Part shown: positions 52,526 to 60,962 of the stretch, in pieces
Position numbering within the stretch: position 1 is the first letter of the stretch
Layout of the letters: every line of letters starts with the position of its first letter
Assembly (NCBI RefSeq): GCF_003206615.1
Contig: NZ_PZJW01000001.1
Span: 124,001 to 188,000 of the forward strand
Length of the DNA: 64,000 nucleotides
Direction of reading: 5' to 3'
Source of the DNA: Salinicola acroporae
GTDB lineage: Bacteria > Pseudomonadota > Gammaproteobacteria > Pseudomonadales > Halomonadaceae
Position numbers and translations under genes: made by a program
Notes under the pieces: model-generated
What the model saw: the letters and a program-made list of their open reading frames with translations, nothing else
Database searches by the model: none
What the model was told of the DNA's origin: nothing

Positions 52526-53506
52526 CTAGCGTTGGCTCAACCAGCGCAGATACCCCGGCTCCCTCAGCTCGCCGGCATGCCGGAAGTTGGCCAGACGTTC
52601 CTGGACCAGCGCCTCGGAATCCTTGATGTGCCGGTAAAGCGCTTCGCTGGCCTGCTCGGCGCGCCGCTGCTGCATCGCTTCGAAGACCTGCCGATGCGCA
52701 GCGAAGAAAGGGTCGCCCGGCGGCAGTTCGATCTCGCCTCCCAGCAGATGCTTGCTGATCAACAGGATCGGCCGGGTACGCTGAAGCATGATCAGGATCT
52801 CGGGGTTGCCGCCCTGCTCCAGCGCTTCGTGATGCAGGTCGTTCTCCAGCGCATCGAGCTGGCTGGCCTCGATACGGGGGTATCTGGACTGGGCCTGATC
52901 CAGGCGGTCCAGATAGCGTTGAATCGCCTTGTCGGCGATTCTCTCGCAGGCGCGCGCAATCATGAACGGCTCCAGTTGGCGGCGCGCATCGTAGAGTTGA
53001 TGCAGTCGATCGTCGTCGAGCGGCACCACGTTCCAACTGCTGTACTTGACCTTCTCGACGACACCGAGAGACTGCAATTGCAGCAGGATGCGATAGGTAG
53101 TGGCGCGGCTGACGCCCAGCGACTTGGCCAGCTGTAGCTCGTTGAGCTCGAGTCGGCCTTTCATCGAGCATAGGACGACGTCGTGCTCGACCCGCTCCGC
53201 CAGCGCGCGCCAGGAGTCCGTTCGCTTGACGGAGGCGCGGCCGCCCGCGGCCCGGAAATCGGCCGCCGTCAACGAGCGACGCACGATACTCCCCGGTGCC
53301 CGCCCCACCAGGAACCCCCGCCCGTCGAAACGGCTGATGACGCCCTCGTCGTGCAGCCGCCCCAGGGTCTGGCGTACCGGCGAACGGCTCATCCCGAAGA
53401 TATCGGCGATATTGCCCTCGAGCAGCACCAGCCCGGGCTCCAGATGGCCACTGGCCATACTGCGCAGCAGCGCCTCGTAGAGTTGATCCTTGAGCGTCTT
53501 GGTCAT
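52526..53506 (-). CDS. GntR/FCD regulator with two winged-HTH domains
   Basis: 326-residue regulator. A first GntR-type winged HTH spans about 3-68 (EGNIADIFGMSRSPVRQTLGRLHDEGVISRFDGRGFLVG). A basic linker follows, then a second winged HTH at about 98-165 (LELNELQLAKSLGVSRATTYRILLQLQSLGVVEKV). The FCD ligand domain follows (DARRQLEPFMIARACERI to the end). Ordinary FCD regulators are 220-260 residues with one HTH. ATG 53506 has only a weak SD. It converges on the fucD-TRAP operon and probably regulates it or a nearby unit. Confidence 0.85.
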   Translation of the reverse strand: MTKTLKDQLYEALLRSMASGHLEPGLVLLEGNIADIFGMSRSPVRQTLGRLHDEGVISRFDGRGFLVGRAPGSIVRRSLTAADFRAAGGRASVKRTDSWRALAERVEHDVVLCSMKGRLELNELQLAKSLGVSRATTYRILLQLQSLGVVEKVKYSSWNVVPLDDDRLHQLYDARRQLEPFMIARACERIADKAIQRYLDRLDQAQSRYPRIEASQLDALENDLHHEALEQGGNPEILIMLQRTRPILLISKHLLGGEIELPPGDPFFAAHRQVFEAMQQRRAEQASEALYRHIKDSEALVQERLANFRHAGELREPGYLRWLSQR

Positions 53507-53571
53507 CGAACGGATCCCGCCACGTTTTCGGTGGACCTGAATCGGGACGTGCCACGATTCAGCAATAACGA

Positions 53572-53582
53572 GTATTGCATAC
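53572..53582. promoter_or_regulatory. Palindrome GTATTGCATAC upstream of the double-HTH regulator
   Basis: 11-bp odd palindrome 66 bp before the regulator start. The TATTGCAT/TTGCATAC composition is similar to GntR-family sites and to a -10 region. A candidate autoregulatory site, weakly supported. Confidence 0.3.
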
Positions 53583-53683
53583 AAAGACCGACAGCGACTG
53601 TCAGACCTAGGTCCTGCCTCGAACCCGGGTGACAACATCGACTTTCGTCCCCCTTCGAGACCGCGTCTTGGTGGTGGGACCAA

Positions 53684-53713
53684 CAAAAACGCCGCCCACG
53701 AAGTGGGCGGCGT
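53684..53713 (-). terminator. Intrinsic terminator of the DEAD-box gene
   Basis: On the minus strand: 11-bp stem ACGCCGCCCAC / GTGGGCGGCGT, 3-nt loop, then TTTTTGTT. It lies 51 bp after the helicase stop and has the complete form of a Rho-independent terminator. Confidence 0.9.
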
Positions 53714-53763
53714 CTCGGCACCAGCGGAGCATCAAGCTCGGCTGGCGGTACAGCGTCTACCGA

Positions 53764-55479
53764 TCAGGCGCGCGAGCGACGAACCGGTGCCTCGCCATCG
53801 GTGCGGCGACGCGGTGCACGCTCGGGCGCACCCTGGTCTTCCGAGATTTCCAGCGAACGTCCGCCGACCCGGGCGCGTGACATCTTGGCCAGAATCGAGG
53901 ACGGCAGTCCGCTCGGCAGCTCGACCACGGAGAAGGCGTTGCGAATATCGATGCGGCCGATGCGCCCCCCCTCGATGCCCCCTTCGTTGGCAAGCGCGCC
54001 GACCAGTTGCCCCGGCTTGACGCCATCCTTGTGGCCGACGGAGACCCGGTAGCGAGTCATGCCTTCGCGCGGCGCGCTGTCGCGACGACGCGGAGCACCG
54101 CGCTCACCACGGCTACCACCACCATCGCGACCGCTGTCACGGCGCGAAGGTGCACTGGTGATGCGACCGATCGGCGCTTCGCCGGCACGCGCCAGCGTTG
54201 CCAGTGCCGCCGCCAGATCGATCGGATCGTGGCCCTCTTCGACCAGCTTCTCGATCAGCGCACGCTGATGATCGCTACCGGCTTCGAGCATCTCGCGCAG
54301 ACGTGCACTGAATTGCGTGTCGCGATGGGCGCGGATGGCGGCCTCGTCGGGCAGCGGCATCTCGGTCATGGCCTGACCGGTGGCCTGCTCGACCCAGCGC
54401 ACCTTGCGAGTCTCGCGACCGCCGGCGAACGTGATAGCGACACCGTTGCGGCCAGCACGACCGGTACGGCCGATACGGTGAATGTAGGCTTCGGAATCCT
54501 GCGGCAGGTCGTAGTTGATCACGTGAGTGATCCGCGGGACGTCCAGACCACGCGCCGCCACGTCGGTGGCGACCAGCACATCGACCTTGCCCCGCTTGAG
54601 ACGCGTCACGGTGCGCTCACGCAGGCTCTGGTCGAGATCGCCGGAGAGGCCGGCGGCGTTGACGCCGCGGGCGGTGAGCTGCTCGACCAGCGTGGTACAG
54701 GCGGCACGGGTGCGCACGAACACGATGGCGGCATCGACCGTCTCGACCTCGAAGATACGCGCCAGGGCTTCCAGCTTGCTGGGGCCTTCCACCCGCACCA
54801 CGCGCTGTTCGATGTTCTCGCCGGTGCTGACCTTGGACTCGATCGCGACCTTGACCGGATCGACCAGGTAGCGGTTGACGATGCGCTCGATCTCGCTCGG
54901 CAGCGTGGCCGAGAAGAACACGCGCTGGGCGTTCTTGGGCGTATCGGCGACCACACGCTTGACGTCGTCGATGAAGCCCATGCGCAGCATCTCGTCGGCT
55001 TCGTCGAGCACCAGCGCCGACAGGCCGTCCAGCTTGAGGCTGCCACGGTCGAGGTGATCGATGATCCGCCCCGGTGTACCCACGACGACCTGGGCGCCAC
55101 GCTTCAACGCCGACAGCTGCTCGCGGTAATCCTGGCCACCGCAAAGCGTCGCGATTTCCAGGCCTTTCAAATTCTGGCCGTACTTAGAGAAGGAGACGGC
55201 AACTTGCTGCGCCAGCTCGCGGGTCGGCGCCAGCACCAGGACTTGCGGTTCACGCCGGCCGAGATCGAGACGGCTCAGTAAAGGCAGCGCGAACGCCGCG
55301 GTCTTGCCGGTGCCGGTCTGCGCCTGGCCCAGCATGTCGCGACCTTCCAGCAGCGCAGGAATAGTCTGCGACTGGATCGGCGACGGGATTTCATAGCCCA
55401 ACGTTTCGAGGGCAGTCAGTACTTCCGGCAACAGAGCCAGATCGCCAAAGCTAGGCGAAGCAGTAACAGTCGAGGTCAT
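53764..55479 (-). CDS. deaD: DEAD-box RNA helicase DeaD/CsdA
   Basis: ATP-dependent RNA helicase of 571 residues acting in ribosome assembly and mRNA decay, especially in the cold. Motifs in order: Q motif near 30-38, AQTGTGKT (53-60), PTRELA, TPGR, LDEADEM, SAT, and HRIGRTGRAG. A charged Arg/Gly/Ser-rich linker (RRDSGRDGGGSRGERG) and the DbpA-type RNA-binding domain (about 470-545) follow, ending in a basic tail. AAGGTG precedes ATG 55479. A long 5' region and a hairpin near the SD fit post-transcriptional cold control. Confidence 0.95.
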   Translation of the reverse strand: MTSTVTASPSFGDLALLPEVLTALETLGYEIPSPIQSQTIPALLEGRDMLGQAQTGTGKTAAFALPLLSRLDLGRREPQVLVLAPTRELAQQVAVSFSKYGQNLKGLEIATLCGGQDYREQLSALKRGAQVVVGTPGRIIDHLDRGSLKLDGLSALVLDEADEMLRMGFIDDVKRVVADTPKNAQRVFFSATLPSEIERIVNRYLVDPVKVAIESKVSTGENIEQRVVRVEGPSKLEALARIFEVETVDAAIVFVRTRAACTTLVEQLTARGVNAAGLSGDLDQSLRERTVTRLKRGKVDVLVATDVAARGLDVPRITHVINYDLPQDSEAYIHRIGRTGRAGRNGVAITFAGGRETRKVRWVEQATGQAMTEMPLPDEAAIRAHRDTQFSARLREMLEAGSDHQRALIEKLVEEGHDPIDLAAALATLARAGEAPIGRITSAPSRRDSGRDGGGSRGERGAPRRRDSAPREGMTRYRVSVGHKDGVKPGQLVGALANEGGIEGGRIGRIDIRNAFSVVELPSGLPSSILAKMSRARVGGRSLEISEDQGAPERAPRRRTDGEAPVRRSRA

Positions 55480-55953
55480 TTCACACCTTGGAGTGGCCGG
55501 TGGGCACCGGCGAAAATGTCATGGCATTGGTGGCGTGATCACCACTGAATGCCGGTCGCACCAGGCATTGCGCTTCTCGCTAGCGGATTCGAAAGCGATA
55601 GCGTATGTGGCGACCTTGATGCGCCCGGTTGCGTGATACATCAACCGATTCAGGCGCTCCATCGTTGCATCCGGACGCGAAAAACGGCGTGGCCGTGCGT
55701 CATGTACGAGATACGTCCGGTGCTGGGCATCGACTCACGGGTCGATGGCGTCGATTACAGACATATCGGCAGGATGGTGGGGTCAACACATGCGAGGAGG
55801 CGCTACTATACCATCGACGTAGACGTTTCACCACCGGAACGTAAAAATCCTACCAAAAGCCTCTTCGGATAGGTCTTGCCTCGGATGAAGCCTGGCAGCG
55901 ATCGCCGTAGACTGCGCGCCACGCCTTCACTCATATAACCGAGCGTCATCGCC
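55480..55953. other. 474-bp region upstream of deaD, probable long leader
   Basis: Divergent gap between deaD (minus) and the YaiI-family gene (plus). A 7-bp hairpin GCCGGTG/CACCGGC (55496-55511) lies a few bases 5' of the deaD SD. A 107-codon plus-strand open frame (55549-55872) has no family resemblance and is not called. deaD/csdA mRNAs are known for long cold-responsive leaders. Confidence 0.5.
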
Positions 55954-56421
55954 ATGCCGACACCCAAGCCCATCCTGTGGATCGACGCCGACGCCTGCCC
56001 GCGCGTTGCACGCGACATCATCATTCGTGCCGCCGAGCGCACCCATACCCGAACCTGGATGGTGGCCAATCATGCGCTGCCGCTGCCGCCTTCACCTTGG
56101 GTCAAGTCGCGCATCGTGGCGCATGGCTTCGATGCCGCGGACAACGAGATCGTCAATGCCATCACCAAAGGCGACCTCGTCGTTACCAGCGATCTTCCTC
56201 TGGCACAGGAGGTCATCGAGCGGGGGGCAATGGTCATGACCACCCGCGGCGAAAACCTGACCCTCGACAACATCAAGTCGCGCGTGCAGATGCGCGACTT
56301 CATGGAGACGCTGCGCGCCAGCGGGGAACACACCCAGGGACCCAATGCCTACACCGATGCCGATCGCCGGACGTTCGCCAACGCGCTGGATCGCTGGCTG
56401 CAGCGTCACGCTCGAGTGTAG
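55954..56421 (+). CDS. yaiI: YaiI/YqxD (UPF0178, DUF188) family protein
   Basis: 155-residue protein with the family start LWIDADACPRVARDIIIRAAER and later DAADNEIVNAITKGDLVVTSDLPLAQEVIERGA and TTRGENLTLDNIKSRVQMRDFMETLR. The fold is PIN-like with conserved acidic residues, so a nuclease role is suspected but unproven. No strong SD is seen before ATG 55954. It stands alone. Confidence 0.92.
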   Translation: MPTPKPILWIDADACPRVARDIIIRAAERTHTRTWMVANHALPLPPSPWVKSRIVAHGFDAADNEIVNAITKGDLVVTSDLPLAQEVIERGAMVMTTRGENLTLDNIKSRVQMRDFMETLRASGEHTQGPNAYTDADRRTFANALDRWLQRHARV

Positions 56422-56476
56422 CGGTTTCGCTACCGCCAATGACTCGGGAAGGCACCGGACCCGGCAGCGATAGTCC

Positions 56477-57481
56477 TTACTCGCCGCCGCGAACGCCACG
56501 CCCCGTCAGCCGGTCGCGGTCATGCGACGCATCCAGCGCCAGCGCAGGTCCGACAGGCACGATGCGGGTCGGGTTGATCGTCGGATGGCTGTAATAGTAG
56601 TGGCGCTTGATATGGTCGAAGTCGACCGTGTCCCTGATGCCGGGCCACTGGTAGAGCTCACGCAGGTAATTCGACAGATTCGGAAAATCCGCGATGCGCT
56701 GCCGGTTGCACTTGAAGTGGCCATGGTAGACCGCATCGAAGCGAACCAGCGTGGTGAACAACCGGATGTCAGCTTCCGTCAGCCACTCGCCCGCCAGGTA
56801 GCGCTGCCCGGCGAGGCGCGACTCCAACCGATCGAGGCAATCGAACAACGCCGCGAAATGCTTTTCGTAGACGCCCTGCTCGGTGGCAAAGCCCGCCTTG
56901 TAGACACCGTTGTTGACGTGATCGTAGACATCGGCATTGACGGCATCGATGACATCGCGCAGATCGTCGGGGTAGAAATCCAGGCGACTGCCGGTCAGGC
57001 CGTCGAACGCCGTATTCAGCATCCGCAAGATCTCCGCGGACTCGTTGTTGACGATCCGCTGCTCTCGCCGGTCCCACAACGCGGGAACCGTCACCCGTCC
57101 CGTATAGTTCGGGTCCGTCAGGGTGTAGAGCTGGTGATGGTAATCGACATGGTTGACGCTATCGCCGCTGGACCCTTCGTCGACTCGATAGGACCAACCC
57201 TGATCCAGCATCAAGGGACTGGTGTGAGAGACACCGACCAGCGACTCCAATCCCTTGAGCTTGCGCATGATCAGGGCGCGATGTGCCCATGGACACGCCA
57301 GCGACACGTAGAGGTGGTAACGCCCGGCCTCCGCCGCCAGGCCTCGCTGGCCATCCGGCCCGGACGCGCCGGTCGGCGTGATCCAATCACGCAGCTTGGC
57401 GGACTCGCGAACGAACTCTCCGCCATGGCTTTCGGTGTCGTACCAGCGATCCTGCCATTTCCCGTCGACCAGCAATCCCAT
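56477..57481 (-). CDS. Glutathionyl-hydroquinone reductase (YqjG/Xi-class GST)
   Basis: 334-residue Xi-class GST that removes glutathione from glutathionyl-hydroquinones. The thioredoxin-like domain holds the catalytic Cys63 in VSLACPWAHRAL. NNESAEILRMLN binds glutathione, and the helical C-domain has DVYDHVNNGVYKAGFATEQ, YLAGEWLTEADIRLFTTLVRFDAVYHGHFKCN and IKRHYYYSHPTINPTRIVP, all family hallmarks. AGGAGAG precedes ATG 57481. It follows the LysR gene at 57580 on the same strand with a 98-bp gap. Confidence 0.94.
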   Translation of the reverse strand: MGLLVDGKWQDRWYDTESHGGEFVRESAKLRDWITPTGASGPDGQRGLAAEAGRYHLYVSLACPWAHRALIMRKLKGLESLVGVSHTSPLMLDQGWSYRVDEGSSGDSVNHVDYHHQLYTLTDPNYTGRVTVPALWDRREQRIVNNESAEILRMLNTAFDGLTGSRLDFYPDDLRDVIDAVNADVYDHVNNGVYKAGFATEQGVYEKHFAALFDCLDRLESRLAGQRYLAGEWLTEADIRLFTTLVRFDAVYHGHFKCNRQRIADFPNLSNYLRELYQWPGIRDTVDFDHIKRHYYYSHPTINPTRIVPVGPALALDASHDRDRLTGRGVRGGE

Positions 57482-57579
57482 GACGCTCTCCTGTTGATTC
57501 GATGTCCCGCGACGTGCCGAGAGCAGCATAGATCCCAGCCGTCGAAGATCCAGCGCAATAACTCGGCCCAGTCATTCGT

Positions 57580-58506
57580 CTATATCGATGAATGGGGGAC
57601 CGACGGCAACGCCTCGCGGGGACAGGTGGCCGCCACGCTCGCCATCAACTCGTCGGCCAGGGCGCGCGTGGCCGGGCCGGCACCATCGATATCCCGATAG
57701 ATCATCTGGAGCGATACCCGCCTCACGCCACCCGCGCGCAGCGGCAGCGCCTTCAGCCGACCCTGCTGCAACGCCATGTGGATGCGTGGCTCGGGCACCC
57801 AGGCAAAACCCAACCCGCGCTCCAGCATGTCGATGGTGGTGGACAGATGACTCAGCGTCCATCGCTGCTCGGCCTTCAACCAACCGGCATCCAGCCGATG
57901 GCGGACAGCGGAATCCCGTGTCACCAGCTGCCGATAGCGCTCCAGATCCCTCAGATCCAGTTCGCGCTGCAATCGGTGCAGCGGATGCTCGGGATGGGCG
58001 ACCGCGATGAAAGCCACGTCGACGACCGGCTGTCCCAGGAAGCCCTGAGCGTCGATTGCCGAAATGGCGAGATCCGCCCGCCCCTCGTACAACATCTCTA
58101 CAGCGCCGTTGAGAACGGTTTCGTGCAGTTGGACGCGCACGTGCGGAAAAGCCTCCGAGAACCGGGTCAACGTCTCCGCAAGAGGATCAGCCGGGAATAT
58201 CTGATCCACGGCAAGGGAGATTTCCGCCTCCAGCCCGCCCGAGAGGCGCTCGGCGACGTCTTCCAGCGAGCCCGCGTTCTCGATCAGCTGTCGTGCCCGC
58301 CTCAGTAGCAGTCCGCCGGCTTCGGTGAGAACGACCTGGCGGCCCTTTGGCTCGAACAACACCACGCCCAACTGCTCCTCGATCTTGTGAATCGCGTGAT
58401 TGAGCGTCGAGGGACTTCGATGAACGACATCAGCCGCCTTGGCAAATCCACCATGATCGGCTACCGCTGCCAGCATCTGCCACTGTAGCAACGTCACTTT
58501 CGGCAT
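57580..58506 (-). CDS. LysR-family transcriptional regulator
   Basis: 308-residue LTTR. The N-terminal HTH reads LLQWQMLAAVADHGGFAKAADVVHRSPSTLNHAIHKIEEQLG, then the effector-binding domain with LHETVLNGAVEMLYEGRADLAISA. ATG 58506 is preferred with GGAG 6 nt upstream over GTG in the same frame at 58533. It precedes the hydroquinone reductase and may control it, although LysR genes are usually divergent from their targets. Its target is therefore unclear. Confidence 0.87.
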   Translation of the reverse strand: MPKVTLLQWQMLAAVADHGGFAKAADVVHRSPSTLNHAIHKIEEQLGVVLFEPKGRQVVLTEAGGLLLRRARQLIENAGSLEDVAERLSGGLEAEISLAVDQIFPADPLAETLTRFSEAFPHVRVQLHETVLNGAVEMLYEGRADLAISAIDAQGFLGQPVVDVAFIAVAHPEHPLHRLQRELDLRDLERYRQLVTRDSAVRHRLDAGWLKAEQRWTLSHLSTTIDMLERGLGFAWVPEPRIHMALQQGRLKALPLRAGGVRRVSLQMIYRDIDGAGPATRALADELMASVAATCPREALPSVPHSSI

Positions 58507-58964
58507 GACTTCTCCCCCCATTGACCCACACATCCAGTATCAGAGGAATGGTCTCTACACCTGAGCTCTCTAAATTTCCACATTTTGCCATTCGCGTGAG
58601 AAATCGCCGTTTACTCTCCGACTTTCCCCGCGCCAATTCATCGCTAAAATTGACGCCGCTGATGCAATCTTATCGGCCAATAAAAGCCGTACAAAAGTTT
58701 TACGATAAAATATTTTCCAATAAAACAAGACTTTTAACGGCACCATATCGGTGCAACAACATGCACCATCACCTTACACAAGCTTACGCTCGACGTCTTG
58801 ACACGACCTCCGGGGAGTCACGGCGCCGTTGTCCACATCGTCCGTGAGGCGGGGCTCCGCATACTGTACTTAAATACAGACTAGGCAATTAATACTACCT
58901 TGGGGTATCGTTCCCCGGCCTTTATTTAAATTTGTCATCCTTTTTTACCCGGGCCTTCATCTTC
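58507..58964. other. 458-bp AT-rich divergent region with LexA-like box
   Basis: Much lower GC than its surroundings. No gene is supported. It contains a GCACC/GGTGC hairpin near 58750, a TTGACA hexamer near 58798, the LexA-like box at 58862-58879, and a GGGG/CCCC hairpin near 58900-58915. Promoters for the LysR gene and the M23 peptidase should lie here. Confidence 0.6.
58862..58879. promoter_or_regulatory. LexA-like box before the M23 peptidase
   Basis: TACTGT-ACTTAAAT-ACAG carries the exact CTGT-N8-ACAG skeleton with an AT-rich spacer, and 15 of 20 positions match the E. coli consensus. It ends 85 bp before the peptidase start. CTGT-N8-ACAG alone is expected by chance about once in 65 kb, so the flanks and location matter for this call. 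Confidence 0.5.
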
Positions 58965-60638
58965 ATGTTGCGAATATTCCATTCGCTGCCCCGCACGCAC
59001 AAAGTGTTATTGCTGCCGGTCGCCACCATGGTCACCGTGCTGGGTACGCAAAAGATTATCGGCGTTTTCGGTGATACCGAAGATGCACAAAAGCAGCTTC
59101 CCCTGGCAACGACGACCACGATTTCCCAGTCGATCGTCAACTCGGCGGCGCCTGAAGAGGCGGACTCCGATGCCTTCTCTCTCGGTGATCTGTCGAAAGA
59201 GATTCCCTTGGCGCAGCTCAAGCCTTTGGAGGTAATGCACCTCGATCTGGTCCCCGAAGCGCGCGCCGACGACGCCCCCCAACAGCCATCCCAGGCGATC
59301 TCCCCGATCATCAAACCGACGGTCGAACCCAGCGTCAAGAAACTGGCGGTGCAACTGCCCGTAGGCGACGCCTACTCGGCGACCGACGATGACGATGACA
59401 GCATTGGCGGCACCTCTTACGAGGATTGGTCCTTCGACAACTCTCTCGACCCATCCGGCAACACGGAATTGGGCGACGAAATCGCCGCTCGCGAGACCTA
59501 CGTTCCGGAATGGCAGAGCTACACCATCCAGAATGGCGACTCCTTCGCGCTCACCGCGGAGCGGACGCTGGGCCTGGCGTACAGTGACGTCATGCAGATC
59601 CTCAATACGGTGCCGGACAAGAAGGTCCTCACGCGCTGGCGAGTCGGTCACAGTTTCGACTACAAGCTCGACGAGCATGGCCAGTTGCTGGCACTACGGG
59701 TCATGAAGGATCCCCGCGAGGGCTATCTGATCCAGCGTAACGACGAGACGGCCGACTTCGCCTACTCGCCGATCGAGAAGACCGGCGAAGCCGCCCAGCG
59801 GATGTTCAGCGGCACGGTCAACGGCTCCTTCGCACTCTCGGCTCAGTCGACGGGGCTATCCAGCGCCGAGGTGTCGGAACTCACCAGCGTGCTCTCGAAG
59901 AAGCTCGACTTTCGTCGTGACGCCCGTGCGGGCGACCAGTTCCGGGTCCTGGTCGAGTCCGACATGATCGACGGCCACTCCATGGACTCCAAGGTGCTGG
60001 CCGCCGAGTACGAAGGCCAGCGCATGAATCTGACGGTGGTCCGCAACAGTGCTGACGACCACTTCTACACCCCTGACGGCAACAGTCTCGACCCCGCGTT
60101 CGACCGTTACCCCTTCCAGGGGCACTACCGCATCAGCTCACCGTTCAACCTGCGCCGTCATCACCCGGTCACGGGTCGCATCAGCCCGCATAAAGGCACC
60201 GACTTCGCCATGCGCAGCGGCACGCCCATCGACGCCCCGGCGGATGGCATCGTCGAACGGGTGGTCAATCACCCAATCGCCGGCCGCTATATCGTGATTC
60301 GCCATGACAACGGCTACGTGACCCGTTATCTGCACCTCAGCAAGGCGCTGGTCAAGCCCGGCGAACACGTCAAGATGGGGGAAGAGATCGCGCTTTCAGG
60401 CAGCACCGGTCGTGTCACCGGCCCTCACCTGCATTACGAGGTACTGGTCAACAACCACCAGGTCGACGCCATGCGCGTGAAGCTGCCGGAGTCCCAGAGC
60501 CTCCGAGGCGATGCCCTGGCGGCCTTCAAGCGCGAATCGGAGAACCTGCTGGCGAAGCTGGATCAGAGCGGCGACAACGAACCGGCAATCGCCCAGATCT
60601 CCGTCAAGAAGAACGACGATACCGACGACAACATCTAG
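58965..60638 (+). CDS. mepM: MepM-like murein DD-endopeptidase (M23, LysM/OapA-like domain)
   Basis: Cell-wall hydrolase that cuts peptidoglycan cross-links in the periplasm. About 557 residues: N-terminal membrane anchor (about 13-28, after LPRTHK as in E. coli MepM), an acidic low-complexity stretch (DDDDD), a LysM/OapA-like domain (SYTIQNGDSFALTAERTLG), then the M23 LytM domain. Zinc motif HKGTD (His409, Asp413) and HLHYE (His488, His490) are complete. ATG 58965 is the best start, but no SD is visible; TTG 58932 in frame is possible. A possible LexA site lies upstream. Confidence 0.9.
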   Translation: MLRIFHSLPRTHKVLLLPVATMVTVLGTQKIIGVFGDTEDAQKQLPLATTTTISQSIVNSAAPEEADSDAFSLGDLSKEIPLAQLKPLEVMHLDLVPEARADDAPQQPSQAISPIIKPTVEPSVKKLAVQLPVGDAYSATDDDDDSIGGTSYEDWSFDNSLDPSGNTELGDEIAARETYVPEWQSYTIQNGDSFALTAERTLGLAYSDVMQILNTVPDKKVLTRWRVGHSFDYKLDEHGQLLALRVMKDPREGYLIQRNDETADFAYSPIEKTGEAAQRMFSGTVNGSFALSAQSTGLSSAEVSELTSVLSKKLDFRRDARAGDQFRVLVESDMIDGHSMDSKVLAAEYEGQRMNLTVVRNSADDHFYTPDGNSLDPAFDRYPFQGHYRISSPFNLRRHHPVTGRISPHKGTDFAMRSGTPIDAPADGIVERVVNHPIAGRYIVIRHDNGYVTRYLHLSKALVKPGEHVKMGEEIALSGSTGRVTGPHLHYEVLVNNHQVDAMRVKLPESQSLRGDALAAFKRESENLLAKLDQSGDNEPAIAQISVKKNDDTDDNI

Positions 60639-60962
60639 TCGACGTCATTGTCGTTCGAAGCCCCGCCATGGCGGGGCTTTTTTGTGGCCGCCATTCCGCA
60701 ACGATCACCGGACCGAGACGGCCGCCATGGCCTGGATGAAAGCGACGACCGCTTTTTGCACCCGATGCCTCAAATTGGGGGTAGCACTTTTGATCACATC
60801 AGGCCATTCTGGTGGTGACTTCATCCGTCAGAGAGGTAAAGCCGACACAGTCTTTACAGCCAAACGAGAGTGGCACTGGCGGAGTGAATCAGGGCGACAC
60901 CGTTCTGTCACCGCACTCTGTCAGGGTCGAGTAGCCTTGAACTCACAGGAGTGCTTTTGCCG
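60639..60962. other. 324-bp gap: terminator plus phoH2 upstream region
   Basis: The first 45 bp hold the mepM terminator. The rest has short unsupported frames only and should contain the promoter of the PhoH-family gene. Nothing else is recognised. Confidence 0.6.
60658..60683 (+). terminator. Intrinsic terminator of mepM
   Basis: 8-bp GC stem GCCCCGCC / GGCGGGGC with a 2-nt loop followed by six T residues, 20 bp after the mepM stop. Textbook Rho-independent form. Confidence 0.93.

Noticed and set aside
55549-55872. 107-codon plus-strand gene upstream of yaiI
   Set aside because: No SD, no recognisable domain, and it lies in the likely deaD leader region.
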